Assembly: GCA_035765775.1 (NCBI GenBank)
Contig: DASTWV010000049.1
Location: 1-45,205 of the forward strand
Origin: Actinomycetota bacterium
Lineage (GTDB): Bacteria > Actinomycetota > CADDZG01 > JAHWKV01 > JAOPZY01
DNA length: 45,205 nucleotides
Direction of reading: 5' to 3'
The position numbers were made by a program, and so were the translations under genes. Below are positions 32,708 through 41,666 of the stretch, piece after piece (positions within the stretch are counted from its first letter, which is position 1; every line of letters begins with the position of its first letter). The notes beneath the pieces were generated by a model. That model did no database searches. It worked only from the letters and a program-made list of their open reading frames with translations, and was not told where the DNA came from.

Positions 32708-32884
32708 CTACGCGGCCGCCTGCAGCTTGGCCAGCACTGCCCGGAGGTGCTCCCGCCGCTCCTTCAACTCCCGCCGGTAGATCGGGTTGTCGGTGTCTGC
32801 GATCTCCGGGCTCAGGTTGCTGATCTCGGACTCGAGAACATCGCCCAGGAGCTGCGCCTGGGATTCGGAAAGCTCCAGTGTCAT
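32708..32884 (-). CDS. Small conserved 58-aa helical protein
   Basis: The 58-aa protein begins MTLELSESQAQLLGDVLESE, continues ISNLSPEIADTDNPIYRREL and ends KERREHLRAVLAKLQAAA. It is wholly helical, with a turn at the DTDNP segment, and resembles a small conserved family of unknown function in actinobacteria. AAAGGGAGG lies before the ATG; the longer frame to 32998 would overlap the SWIM gene. It lies 59 bp after the SWIM gene, as the last gene of the SNF2 operon. It may bind the helicase or be a co-transcribed passenger. Confidence 0.72.
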   Translation of the reverse strand: MTLELSESQAQLLGDVLESEISNLSPEIADTDNPIYRRELKERREHLRAVLAKLQAAA

Positions 32885-32943
32885 GGCAAGCCTCCCTTTC
32901 TGGGACCTGCAAACTGCCTCCCCTCCAGCGTAGCTCGGGCTCG

Positions 32944-33891
32944 TTATTCCGGGGCCGTTTCGCCGGCCGGATCGCCCTCCTCGGCCCATCCAGCCCATCC
33001 GGCCCAGCTGGCCCCTTCACCCCACGAAGCCGGAGCCAGGGCAGCCATCCGCTCGTAGGCCGGGCGCAGCTCGTCCGCCAGGCTCGTCCCCAACCCGAGG
33101 TCGATCGGGTCCAGCTGGCGCAGGACGGCGTCGGGCACCACGGCGGGCACCGGCCGGACGTGCAGCTCGGCCAGCTCCGGTCCCGCCGACCAGAAGCCCG
33201 CCAGGGACTCCTCCAAGGGCGGGACTCCGGCCCCCGATGGACCGGCGGCCGCCGGCCCGGCCGGCACCTCGCCAACCGACGGGCTGTCCTGGCGCAGCAG
33301 CCGCAGGTTGGCCAGGAGCACGTCCTTCGGCCGCCCCCGCCAGGCGAGGATCAGGAAGGGATCCTCGTCGAAGGCTTCCGCCAGGATGTAGTACGTGGCA
33401 GCGATGTGCTTGCACGGGTTGGCGTAGTCCGGGCACGAACACTGGGTCACCAGGTCCCGATGCGAGGCGGGGAACAGCGCCAGCTTGCAGGCCCGGAACA
33501 CCTCACCGATGTCCTGGGGCATCTCACCCGCCAGCAGCATCGCCAGGTACAGCGCCTCCCCGGCCAGCGCGTCCTCTGCCGCCCGCCAGTCGCGCTCGGA
33601 CAGCACCGTGAGGCCGATCGAGACCTGGTAGGGCCGCGCCCGGGAACCCTGCACCCGGGCGGACACGACTCCCGGGGAGACCTCGAGGTCCAGCACCTGA
33701 CCCGTGCGGGCGTAGGACTTCCCCCGGGTCAGGCGGCCGCCCAGGCGGAACGACTCCAGCACGGCGATGAACTGCTGGGACCACCACGTCTGGCCTATGG
33801 CGCCCCGCTGGCTCTTGGCCTTGATCCCGGCGGCAGCCCGCCGGACCGTCGGCGGGTAGTACGGGTAGTACGGCTCGTCGAAGGGGGCCAT
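32944..33891 (-). CDS. SWIM zinc-finger protein, SNF2 helicase partner
   Basis: This 315-aa protein opens with FDEPYYPYYPPTVRRA and IGQTWWSQQFIAVLESFRLG, typical of bacterial SWIM proteins paired with SNF2 helicases. The SWIM zinc motif is CSCPDYANPCKHIAATYYIL (CxC...CxH). A middle RAAEDALAGEALYLAMLLAG precedes it, and the C-terminal part is Pro/Ala-rich with a Trp/Gly/Glu tail. SWIM domains bind DNA or protein. The ATG lies four bases after the SNF2 gene stop, so the two are co-translated. The exact role, whether a remodelling factor or repair protein, is unknown. Confidence 0.88.
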   Translation of the reverse strand: MAPFDEPYYPYYPPTVRRAAAGIKAKSQRGAIGQTWWSQQFIAVLESFRLGGRLTRGKSYARTGQVLDLEVSPGVVSARVQGSRARPYQVSIGLTVLSERDWRAAEDALAGEALYLAMLLAGEMPQDIGEVFRACKLALFPASHRDLVTQCSCPDYANPCKHIAATYYILAEAFDEDPFLILAWRGRPKDVLLANLRLLRQDSPSVGEVPAGPAAAGPSGAGVPPLEESLAGFWSAGPELAELHVRPVPAVVPDAVLRQLDPIDLGLGTSLADELRPAYERMAALAPASWGEGASWAGWAGWAEEGDPAGETAPE

Positions 33892-33895
33892 GCGT

Positions 33896-36800
33896 CTAGC
33901 CCTCCGACACCGCGTCGGCATCGAGGGCGATGAGGTCCCGGAGCTGGTCGGCGGAAAGCTCGGTCAGCCAGGCCTCTCCGGCCCCCACGATGCGCTCGGC
34001 GAGGGCCTGCTTGCGCTCGATCATCTTGTCGATGCGCTCTTCCAGCGTCCCGGCGCAGATAAACTTGCGGACCTGCACGTCCCGGCGCTGGCCGATGCGG
34101 AAGGCCCGGTCGGTGGCCTGGTTCTCGACCGCGGGATTCCACCAGCGGTCGAAGTGGATCACGTGGTTGGCGGCCGTCAGGTTGAGCCCGGTCCCGCCCG
34201 CCTTCAACGAGAGCAGGAACACCGGGGGGCCGGCGTCGCCCTGGAACCGGGCAACCATCTCGTCCCGGGCCGGCTTCGGGGTGCCCCCGTGCAGGAAGGC
34301 CACCTCCCGTCCCAGGCGCTCGCGGAGGTACGGGCGCAGCCTGGTGCCCATCTCGGCGAACTGCGTGAAGCACAGGGCTTTCTCCCCGGCGGCCACCACC
34401 TCTTCGAGGATCTCCTCCAGCCGGGCCAGCTTCCCTGACCGGCCCGGGAGCGGGGAGCGGTCGCCTAGCAGGTGGGCGGGGTGGTTGCACACCTGCTTGA
34501 GCCGGGTCATCGTCGCCAGGATCAGGCCCTTGCGCTGGATGCCTTCGGAGTCCTCGACCTGGCGCAGCATGTCGTCCACCACCGCTTGGTAGAGCGTCGC
34601 CTGCTCCCGGGTGAGGTTGCAGAACACCTTCATCTCCACCTTGTCGGGCAGGTCGGCGATGATGTCGCGGTCGGTCTTCAGCCGGCGCAGGATGAAGGGC
34701 CCGGTGAGGCGCTTCAGGCGCTCGGCAGCGTCCTCATCCCCGAAGCGCTCGACGGGAATGGCGAACCGCTGGCGGAACTCAGACGCCTCGCCCAGCAGAC
34801 CGGGGTTGAGGAACTCCATGATCGACCACAGGTCCGCCAGCCGGTTCTCCACCGGCGTCCCGGTGAGTGCCACCCGGCGCCGGGCCGGGATGGCGGCCAC
34901 CGCCTGGGTCTGGCGTGACCCGCGGTTCTTGATGTTCTGTGCCTCGTCCAGCACCACCCGCCCCCAGGGGATATCCGATAACCGCTCCCGGTCCCGCACG
35001 GCCAGCGCATAGGTGGTGAGCACGAGGTCCGCACCGCCCGCCGCCTCTGCGAACTCCTTGCCGGCCAGGCGCTCGGTGCCGTGGTGTACGTGCACCCGCA
35101 GGGCGGGGGCGAACCGGCTGGCCTCCCGTTCCCAGTTGCTGACCAGGGACATCGGGCAGACCAGCAGCGTCGGCAGGGGCCGCCCGCGGCGCCTGCCCTC
35201 CCGCTCGGACAGCAGCAGGCTCAGGAGCTGGATGGTCTTCCCCAGACCCATGTCGTCGGCCAGGCAGGCGCCCAGCCCGAGGGCATCGTGGAACGCCAGC
35301 CAGGACAGCCCCCGCCGTTGGTAGGGCCGCAGGGTGGCGGCGAGGCCCTTCGGAATCCCCGCCTCCCGGTAGCGCCGGGGGCCCACGCCCGGGTCCGGAC
35401 CCAGCAGGTCGGCGAGGGCTCCCTCCCCGATGACGCCCACCACGGGCAACCCGACGCCGGCCGGGCGGGCCCCCAGCCCGACGGCCATCGCCTCGGCAAG
35501 GCGCATCTCCCCCCGGTGCCGGTTCCCCCGGAAGAAGCGCAGGGCGGCGGCCACCTCGTCGCTGCGCAGCTCGACCCACCGGCCCCGGAGCTGGACCAGC
35601 GGGGCCTTGAGGGAGGCCAGCCGCTGCATCTCCGCCTCCGAGAGCGTCTCGTCACCGATGGCCACCTGCCACTCATAGGCGACGATGCCGGCGACGCCCA
35701 GCACCGACGGGGTGAGTGATCCCTCGCTCTTGGGGCGCAGGCTGAGCTTGACCCCCAGGCGGGCGGAGCGCTTCGACCACCAGGGCGGGACCAGCACGCC
35801 GAAGCCCGCCTGCTGGAGGAGCGGAGAGCCCTGCGCCAGGAAGGCGTAGGCATCGTCGGTGGCCAGATCGGAACCTGAGGGCCGGGCGGTGCGCAGCGCG
35901 GGCTGGAGGGCCGGGTACAGCCGGCTCGCCCGCCCGAGGCCCGCCAGCAGCGTCTCCTCGGGGTTCTGGGCTCCCGCTTCGCTGCCCCAGCCCGGCCCCC
36001 CGCTGGTGCGCCCGGCCCAGATCTGGGCGGCGGGCACCAGTACCGACCGGTCGTCGAGCGACTGCAGCAGGAACTCCAGCCGCCAGGGCGCCTCCAGCGC
36101 GGCTCCGGGTTCGGCCTCGGGTTCGGCTTCGGGGGCCTTGAGCCGGAAGCAGGTTCGCAGCCCCGACCGGGGCGGGGACAGCACCGGGCGGCTCCACGCT
36201 TCCAAGGTGGTGGCAAGGGAAGCGAACCCGGGAGCCCGCTTCCCCGCCGAGTCGGGCAGGGTCGGATCCTGCGCCCCGAGCCCCCGCACCCAGGCCCGGG
36301 CCACCCCGCCCTTCCGGCGAGCCGGCGCCCCGCCCCCAGCGCCGGTCGCCGAGCGGGCGAGGGCGTCGACCAGGTCGCCGAGCATTGAGGCCACGATGTC
36401 CGCCGGGGCACGCCCCGCAAGAGATCCGCCCACCGGCTCGGCCCGGCACACCGGCGGCATCGCCCGCATCAGGATCCCGATCGCCTCCCGGGCGTCGGGG
36501 GTCGCCGTCACGGCCAGCCACCGGGCAGCGGACGCTCCGTCGGCGGCGGCGGTGATCCTAGGAACCACCTGACCGCCGACCACCGTCGCCAGGGCCAGGT
36601 TGGCGATCTGGATGAGGAAGTCGAGCGACGCCCCGAGTGGGGTCCCTCGGTCCTCGACCCCGACTTCCTCCAGGGCGAGGAGCAGGCGGACCGCGGCCAA
36701 CGGACCGGCGGCGAGCACGGGCACCTGCCAGGGGGCCAGGCCGACTGAGGTGCCAGGCTGCTGTTCGTCGACCGCCAGCAGCTCGGGCGAGGGCACTGGC

Positions 36801-37036
36801 CCGGATGGGGCCGTCGGCAGCAGCAGGGTGAGGGTCCCCGGGATGGCGGCCAGGGTCGTCCGGCCAGCCAGCCAGGCTGCCAGGAATTCAGTGCTGAGGG
36901 CAAAGGGGTGGGGCCGGGTCCGCGGGACCCGGGCGGGGCGGCCCCGCGGCCTGGACGCGGGCGCGACGGCAACGCCATCCTCGCCCCATAGGCAGAGTTG
37001 CCCGGCCGAGGACCAGAGCCCGTGGACTGCGATCAC
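33896..37036 (-). CDS. SNF2-family DNA-dependent ATPase/helicase
   Basis: This 1046-aa protein has an N-terminal variable region, then a SNF2-associated domain (DUF3670-like, LLQQAGFGVLVPPWWSKR), and a two-lobe SNF2 ATPase. Lobe 1 shows YQRRGLSWLAFHDALGLGAC, Walker A DDMGLGKTIQ, VLDEAQNIKN, and TGTPVENRLADLWSIMEFLN. Lobe 2 shows ALCFTQFAEMGTRL, SLKAGGTGLNLTAANHVIHF and DRAFRIGQRRDVQVRKF with the arginine finger. Such proteins translocate on duplex DNA and displace bound proteins, and some are linked to repair, transcription or phage defence. The start is GTG. The SWIM gene follows at once and a small helical protein gene after that, so all three form an operon. Confidence 0.93.
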   Translation of the reverse strand: MIAVHGLWSSAGQLCLWGEDGVAVAPASRPRGRPARVPRTRPHPFALSTEFLAAWLAGRTTLAAIPGTLTLLLPTAPSGPVPSPELLAVDEQQPGTSVGLAPWQVPVLAAGPLAAVRLLLALEEVGVEDRGTPLGASLDFLIQIANLALATVVGGQVVPRITAAADGASAARWLAVTATPDAREAIGILMRAMPPVCRAEPVGGSLAGRAPADIVASMLGDLVDALARSATGAGGGAPARRKGGVARAWVRGLGAQDPTLPDSAGKRAPGFASLATTLEAWSRPVLSPPRSGLRTCFRLKAPEAEPEAEPGAALEAPWRLEFLLQSLDDRSVLVPAAQIWAGRTSGGPGWGSEAGAQNPEETLLAGLGRASRLYPALQPALRTARPSGSDLATDDAYAFLAQGSPLLQQAGFGVLVPPWWSKRSARLGVKLSLRPKSEGSLTPSVLGVAGIVAYEWQVAIGDETLSEAEMQRLASLKAPLVQLRGRWVELRSDEVAAALRFFRGNRHRGEMRLAEAMAVGLGARPAGVGLPVVGVIGEGALADLLGPDPGVGPRRYREAGIPKGLAATLRPYQRRGLSWLAFHDALGLGACLADDMGLGKTIQLLSLLLSEREGRRRGRPLPTLLVCPMSLVSNWEREASRFAPALRVHVHHGTERLAGKEFAEAAGGADLVLTTYALAVRDRERLSDIPWGRVVLDEAQNIKNRGSRQTQAVAAIPARRRVALTGTPVENRLADLWSIMEFLNPGLLGEASEFRQRFAIPVERFGDEDAAERLKRLTGPFILRRLKTDRDIIADLPDKVEMKVFCNLTREQATLYQAVVDDMLRQVEDSEGIQRKGLILATMTRLKQVCNHPAHLLGDRSPLPGRSGKLARLEEILEEVVAAGEKALCFTQFAEMGTRLRPYLRERLGREVAFLHGGTPKPARDEMVARFQGDAGPPVFLLSLKAGGTGLNLTAANHVIHFDRWWNPAVENQATDRAFRIGQRRDVQVRKFICAGTLEERIDKMIERKQALAERIVGAGEAWLTELSADQLRDLIALDADAVSEG

Positions 37037-37099
37037 GCCGGAAGCGTACGCCGAGGCCGGTGGTGAAGGATTGGTGAAGCAGGAGCCCCCGGACCGTAG

Positions 37100-37525
37100 T
37101 TAGACGATGACCTCGAGCCCGGCCCCCCCACCCTCTGCCCGGGGGAGGTAGTCCCCCCAGGCCGCGGCCAGGCGCCGGATGCCCTCGGCCAGGACGTCAG
37201 CCGGGCGGGCGATGGTCAGGCGGATGTGGTCGTCGAACGAGAGGTCGCACGAGGTGGTCGGGCCGGGAAGGATCGCGACGCCCCGCTGCCTCGCCACGGT
37301 GGCCAACTCGCGGGCGCTGCCCGACGGCAGGCGTACCCAGAGCGTCAGGCTGCCCCTGGGCGCCGACCAGGACCAGGTGGGCAGCAGGTCATGCAAGTGG
37401 GATTCCACCAGGTGGAAGTTGGCGGTCGCCGACGCCCGGCGCTCCTCCCGTACCCGGTCGATCTCGGCGAGCAGGTGGAGCGAGATGATCTGGGAAGGCA
37501 CCGACGTGCCGAGGTCCAGCATCGC
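37100..37525 (-). pseudogene. C-terminal remnant of a MocR-type aminotransferase
   Basis: The peptide MLDLGTSVPSQIISLHLLAE (from 37522), then RGSLTLWVRLPSGSARELAT, VARQRGVAILPGPTTSCDLS and DHIRLTIARPADVLAEGIRR match the end of GntR-MocR/PdxR proteins, whose PLP domain resembles class I aminotransferases. The helix-turn-helix and the first two thirds of the PLP domain, including the PLP-binding lysine, are missing. The upstream end coincides with a 4 x 10-bp tandem repeat (37531-37570), possibly the deletion junction. No function expected. Confidence 0.75.
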
Positions 37526-37530
37526 CTTAG

Positions 37531-37570
37531 GGAGCCTGGGAGAGCCTGGGAGGGCCTGGGAGGGCCCAGG
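37531..37570. repeat. Four 10-bp tandem repeats, with hairpin after the MBL gene
   Basis: Ten-base units of the form RGRGCCTGGG occur four times in a row, the last one diverged. The end folds into a perfect hairpin: GGCCTGGG (37553-37560) and CCCAGGCC (37565-37572) around AGGG. For the leftward MBL-fold gene (stop 37610) this lies about 38 bases downstream and may act as its terminator. It also marks the truncated end of the MocR remnant. Confidence 0.75.
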
Positions 37571-37609
37571 CCTCCACTGGCGCATGTCGACGGTGAGGTT
37601 CGGCGATCC

Positions 37610-38350
37610 CTAGCCCAACAACCCTTTCACCTCCGCCGACTTCACCATGATCCGCAGCTTCTCGGTGGCGTCCTCGGTGAGCGGGTCGCCGTGGCCGACA
37701 CCGACGAACTCGGGGGCCAGGTCGATCATCTTGTGCAGCGAGTCCCGCTGCTCGTGCAGGTTCAGGTTGAACGCCGGCCAGCCGGGCGAGAACAGCGGGA
37801 ACGTGGCGATGGCGTCGCCCGCCAGCAGGATCCTGCGCTCCGCCCACCAGAACGCCACGTGGCCGGGGGTGTGGCCCGGGGTGTGGATGACCTCCACGCT
37901 GCCGATCTTGGTGCCCTCCCGGATCGACTCGTCGATGGGGCACTTCGGTGCATGGCCGAAGCCCACGGCCGCACCGAACTGCAGGTAGTAGACCTTGGCG
38001 TAGGGGATCAACGGGCGCTGGGGCGTGATCGGCACCCGTTGCGCTTCCCGGTCACCGGCGATGATGTCCGCCTCCCAGGCGTGCGAGAGCACCGTCGCCC
38101 CGCTCAACTCCTTCAGCATGGCCAGCCCGCCGATGTGCGAGCGGTGGGCATGGGAGATGACGATGTGCTTGAGGTCGGTGACCTGCCGGCCCATCGCCTT
38201 GATCTCGGCGAGGACGCGGTGGGCGTCGGTGTCAAACAAGGTGTCAAACAGAGTCAGGCCCGCCGGGTCGTCGAGCAAGAAGGCGTGGACATTGCCACCC
38301 TTGTGCTGCCACATGACCCGGACGCCTTCCGCGGTGCCCACGGACGGCAT
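37610..38350 (-). CDS. Metallo-beta-lactamase-fold hydrolase with altered HxHxDH motif
   Basis: This 246-aa MBL-fold protein has the main metal motif as SHAHRSHIGG (66-75): His67, His69 and His72 are kept, but the usual Asp at 71 is Ser, so the second metal site is likely weakened. Further family residues are TPGHTPGHVAFWWAE, LLAGDAIATFP and GVGHGDPLTED. Family members hydrolyse lactones, thioesters or nucleic acids and some quench quorum-sensing signals; the substrate here is unknown. An AGGGTG lies upstream of the ATG at a loose spacing. The gene stands alone between the secreted repeat protein and the MocR remnant. Confidence 0.85.
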   Translation of the reverse strand: MPSVGTAEGVRVMWQHKGGNVHAFLLDDPAGLTLFDTLFDTDAHRVLAEIKAMGRQVTDLKHIVISHAHRSHIGGLAMLKELSGATVLSHAWEADIIAGDREAQRVPITPQRPLIPYAKVYYLQFGAAVGFGHAPKCPIDESIREGTKIGSVEVIHTPGHTPGHVAFWWAERRILLAGDAIATFPLFSPGWPAFNLNLHEQRDSLHKMIDLAPEFVGVGHGDPLTEDATEKLRIMVKSAEVKGLLG

Positions 38351-38498
38351 TCTATGGTCACCCTATGTGAGGATCAACCGTTTTCAGAAGGCAAGGTGCG
38401 GCTGGCGAGAGGGTTCGCCACTGCTTGTGCATGACTGAGCACCGTCTGGGTGTTCGGACAGGCACAAATATGGCCCTGGACCGGCCCCGAGCCCGCCC

Positions 38499-39644
38499 TC
38501 AGCCCCGGCCCCCCGGCGCCACCGCCACAATCGGCTCCGGCGGCGGGTTGCCCCCCAGCGACCCCTGGAAGGGGGAACTCGAGAAGTCGAAGATCCCGCC
38601 GTCGGTCGCCACCATGAGGTAGCCGTCGCCGTAGGCCACCATGCCCACCACCGGCTGGTTGAGCCGGGTGCCGCCCATCGAGCCGAGGAACGGGGGGCCG
38701 AAGGCGAAGATGCCGCCGTCGGAGGCCACCAACCAGTACCCGGGCCCTGCCGGGTTCGGCGCCAGGCCCACCACCGGCCGGTTCAGGTGCCGGCCACCCA
38801 TCGACCCGGCGAAGGTGGCGTCGCCGAAGGTGAAGATGCCCCCGTCGCTGGCCACCATGTAGTACCCGTTGCCCGACGGCGTCGCCACCGATCCGATCAC
38901 CGGCGCGTTCAGGCGCACCGTGCTCATGTCGCCCAGGAAGGTGGCGTCGCCGTAGGGGACGGCCCGCCCCAGCGAGGTGAACAGCCAGTAGCCCTTCCCA
39001 TCGGCCGTCCCGGAGATGCTCGTCACCGTTTCGCCTTTGCCGAGGGCCGGGGCATCGCCGTAGGTGCTGGCGTCGCCACAGGTGTAGACGTGGCCCGCCG
39101 TGTCCACCAGCCAGTAGCCCTGCCCGTCCGGTGTGCTCACCATGTCTGCTGCCACCGTCCCGACCACCACGGTCGGGGCCGTGCCGCACTGCACGGGGCC
39201 GAAGTTGTAGACGAAGCCGTCCCGGCGGAGCAGCCAGTAGCCGGGGGCCGGATTGATCATCCAGAGGTAGCTCGCTTGGGCCACCGCGCCTCCGGGGTCG
39301 CTCACCGTCACAGTGAAGGTGTGCGTCCCGTTGCTGAGGCCGGTGTAGGCGACGGGCGTGGTGCACGTCGCAATGGGGTTGGAGTCCAGCTGGCACACGG
39401 TGGTGAGCGGCGTGTTGGGGAAGTTGTCGTCCAGGGTGGTGAAGGCGAAGGATCCGGTGGACGAGGCGGAGGGGTTGGGCGGCTGGTCGGTGATCGTGAC
39501 CTGGGGCCCGGTGGCGGCGCGCACCGCTCCGGCCGCGCCCAGGAGGGGGATCTGGAGCATCAGGAGCCCGACCGCCAAGACCGCACCGGCGAGGGTCAGG
39601 CGCCGCCGGTACCGGACCAGCTTGTTCGGTGGGTGGTTCGTCAT
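38499..39644 (-). CDS. Secreted beta-propeller-like repeat protein (GYWLV...DGGIF repeats)
   Basis: This 381-aa protein has a signal peptide: basic start (NKLVRYRRRL), hydrophobic LAGAVLAVGLLMLQIPLLGA and a likely cut near AVRA-AT (about residue 44). An Ig-like domain (about 45-135) contains LSNGTHTFTVTVSDPGG. Then about seven repeats of some 40-50 residues follow, each with GYWLV or GYYMV, ASDGGIFTFGDATF and GSMGGRHLNRPVVGL. Such repeats are common in Acidimicrobiia and probably fold as a beta-propeller. It is exported and may bind surface polymers or sugars. Two internal repeats lack the full DGGIF motif. The gene stands alone between the MBL gene and the acetoacetyl-CoA synthetase. Confidence 0.87.
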   Translation of the reverse strand: MTNHPPNKLVRYRRRLTLAGAVLAVGLLMLQIPLLGAAGAVRAATGPQVTITDQPPNPSASSTGSFAFTTLDDNFPNTPLTTVCQLDSNPIATCTTPVAYTGLSNGTHTFTVTVSDPGGAVAQASYLWMINPAPGYWLLRRDGFVYNFGPVQCGTAPTVVVGTVAADMVSTPDGQGYWLVDTAGHVYTCGDASTYGDAPALGKGETVTSISGTADGKGYWLFTSLGRAVPYGDATFLGDMSTVRLNAPVIGSVATPSGNGYYMVASDGGIFTFGDATFAGSMGGRHLNRPVVGLAPNPAGPGYWLVASDGGIFAFGPPFLGSMGGTRLNQPVVGMVAYGDGYLMVATDGGIFDFSSSPFQGSLGGNPPPEPIVAVAPGGRG

Positions 39645-39716
39645 GCCCGGGTAACTCTACCTACGGACGCCCGGATGGGGAACCCCCCTCCGCGGCACCC
39701 CTCTACCGCAGAGCGG

Positions 39717-41666
39717 CTACCGCAGAGCGGCCTCGATGAGCGAAGTGAGCGCCTCCGGGTTGGCCAGGGCGTCGGCGCTGAAGACCGAGGGCGGGGCCAT
39801 CCCCATCAGGATCCGCCGGACCGGGACCTCCACCTTCTTCCCGTTCAGCGTCCGGGGGATGGCCGCCACCGCCAGGATGCGGTCGGGCACGTGGCGGGGC
39901 GACAGCTGGATGCGGAGCCGGTCCCGGATCCGGGCGCACAGATCGGCATCCGCCACCACGCCGCGGGCGGGGACGACGAACAGCAGCAGCTCGCCCGCCT
40001 GGTCGAGGCCGCCCGTGTCCACCACCAGGCTGTCGGCCACCTCCGCCAGGTCTTCGACGACGGCGTAGAACTCGGCGGTCCCCATCCGCACGCCGCCCCG
40101 GTTCAGCGTGGCGTCCGACCGCCCCGAGATGATGCAGCTGCCCCGCTCGGTGATCGTGATCCAGTCGCCGTGGCGCCACACGCCCGGGTAGGTCTCGAAA
40201 TAGCTCTCCCGGTAGCGGTGCTGCCCGGGGTCGTTCCAGAAACCGGTGGGCATCGAGGGCATCGGCTCCGTCACCACCAGCTCGCCCACCGACCCCACCA
40301 GCGGGTGCCCTCCCGGGTCGAATGCCTCGACGGCCGCCCCGAGCATCCGGCACTGGATCTCGCCGGCGTGGACGGGCAGCAGCGGGCACGAGCCGACGAA
40401 CGCGGTGCACACGTCGGTGCCCCCGCTCACCGACCCGAGGGCCAGGTCCGGGTGGACCGCCTCGTACACCCACCGGAACCCCTCGGCGGGCAGCGGCGCC
40501 CCGGTCGAGCCCAGGCTGCGCACCGCCGACAGGTCGAACGTCGTTCCGGGGCGCAGGCCCGCCTTCAGGCACGCGGTCAGGTAGGGGGCGCTGGCCCCGA
40601 AGTACGTGATCCCGGTTGCTTCGCTCAGCCGCCACAACGCGCCGAGATCGGGGTACGCCGGGCTGCCGTCGTACAGCACGACGGTGGAGCCCACCAGCAG
40701 GCCGCCCACGAGCAGGTTCCACATCATCCAGCCCGTGGTGGTGAACCAGAAGAAGCGGTCGCCCTCGCCCAGGTCCATGTGCAGCGCCAGGGCCTTCAGG
40801 TGTTCGAGCAGGATCCCGCCGTGACCCTGGACGATTGCCTTGGGCGCCCCGGTGGTCCCCGACGAGTACAGGATCCACAGCGGGTGGTCGAACGCCACCG
40901 GCTCGAAGGCCGGCTCGCCCCCGCGGGCGCTGCCCGGCAGCGAACCCCAGTCCACGACGGCGTCCCCCGCGGACCACGACCCGAGCACGGGCACCCCGAC
41001 CACCGCCTGCAGCGACGGGAGCTGGCGACGGATCTCCGCCACCTCTGCCCGGCGGTCGTGGTCGCGGCCACCGTACCGATACCCGTCGCATGCGACGAGT
41101 ATGGTCGGCTCGATCTGGCGGAACCGATCTACGACGCTGCGGGTGCCGAACTCGGGCGCGCAGGCTGACCACACCGCGCCGAGCGATGCCGTGGCCAGGA
41201 AGGCGACGACGGCTTCGGTGATGTTGGGCAGGTACGCCGCCACCCGGTCCCCCCGCCCGACGCCGAGGCTCCGCAAGGCCCCCGCGGCCGCAGCCACCTG
41301 GGCGGCCAGCTCGTCCCGGGACAGGGTGGCGAGCGTGCCCGCCTCGGAAGCTGCCACCACGGCGGGGGCACCGCCCCGCCGGGCGAGGGCGTGCTCGGCA
41401 TAGTTCAGGGTGGCGCCCGGGAACCATGCCGCCCCCGGCATCGATGACGACCCCAGGACCCGCTCGTACGGGCGGTGCGCGAAGACCTCGAAGTAGTCCC
41501 AGATCGAGGCCCAGAACGCATCGAGATCCGCCACCGACCAACGCCACGCCTCCTCGTAGGAGGGGAAGGCCAGCCCGCCGGCGGACGCCAGCCACGCCAG
41601 GTAGTTCGCCATGGCCGAGGACGCCACCCGCTCGTCCGACGGTGTCCACAGCGGGGGGTCATTCAC
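39717..41666 (-). CDS. aacS: Acetoacetyl-CoA synthetase
   Basis: This 649-aa ANL-superfamily ligase makes acetoacetyl-CoA from acetoacetate, ATP and CoA. It has the family start [20 protein letters not shown], the P-loop-like [69 protein letters not shown] and the A8/A10 pair [16 protein letters not shown] and [14 protein letters not shown], whose Lys is catalytic. The GTG start overlaps the FAH-family stop by GTGA, so it is translationally coupled. It is the last gene of the tyrosine operon: acetoacetate released by the hydrolase is activated here for beta-ketothiolase. Length is normal. Confidence 0.93.
   Translation of the reverse strand: MNDPPLWTPSDERVASSAMANYLAWLASAGGLAFPSYEEAWRWSVADLDAFWASIWDYFEVFAHRPYERVLGSSSMPGAAWFPGATLNYAEHALARRGGAPAVVAASEAGTLATLSRDELAAQVAAAAGALRSLGVGRGDRVAAYLPNITEAVVAFLATASLGAVWSACAPEFGTRSVVDRFRQIEPTILVACDGYRYGGRDHDRRAEVAEIRRQLPSLQAVVGVPVLGSWSAGDAVVDWGSLPGSARGGEPAFEPVAFDHPLWILYSSGTTGAPKAIVQGHGGILLEHLKALALHMDLGEGDRFFWFTTTGWMMWNLLVGGLLVGSTVVLYDGSPAYPDLGALWRLSEATGITYFGASAPYLTACLKAGLRPGTTFDLSAVRSLGSTGAPLPAEGFRWVYEAVHPDLALGSVSGGTDVCTAFVGSCPLLPVHAGEIQCRMLGAAVEAFDPGGHPLVGSVGELVVTEPMPSMPTGFWNDPGQHRYRESYFETYPGVWRHGDWITITERGSCIISGRSDATLNRGGVRMGTAEFYAVVEDLAEVADSLVVDTGGLDQAGELLLFVVPARGVVADADLCARIRDRLRIQLSPRHVPDRILAVAAIPRTLNGKKVEVPVRRILMGMAPPSVFSADALANPEALTSLIEAALR

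Noticed and set aside
32708-37036. DISARM-type phage defence locus
   Set aside because: A SNF2 helicase is present, but there is no DNA methyltransferase, DUF1998 or phospholipase D gene nearby.
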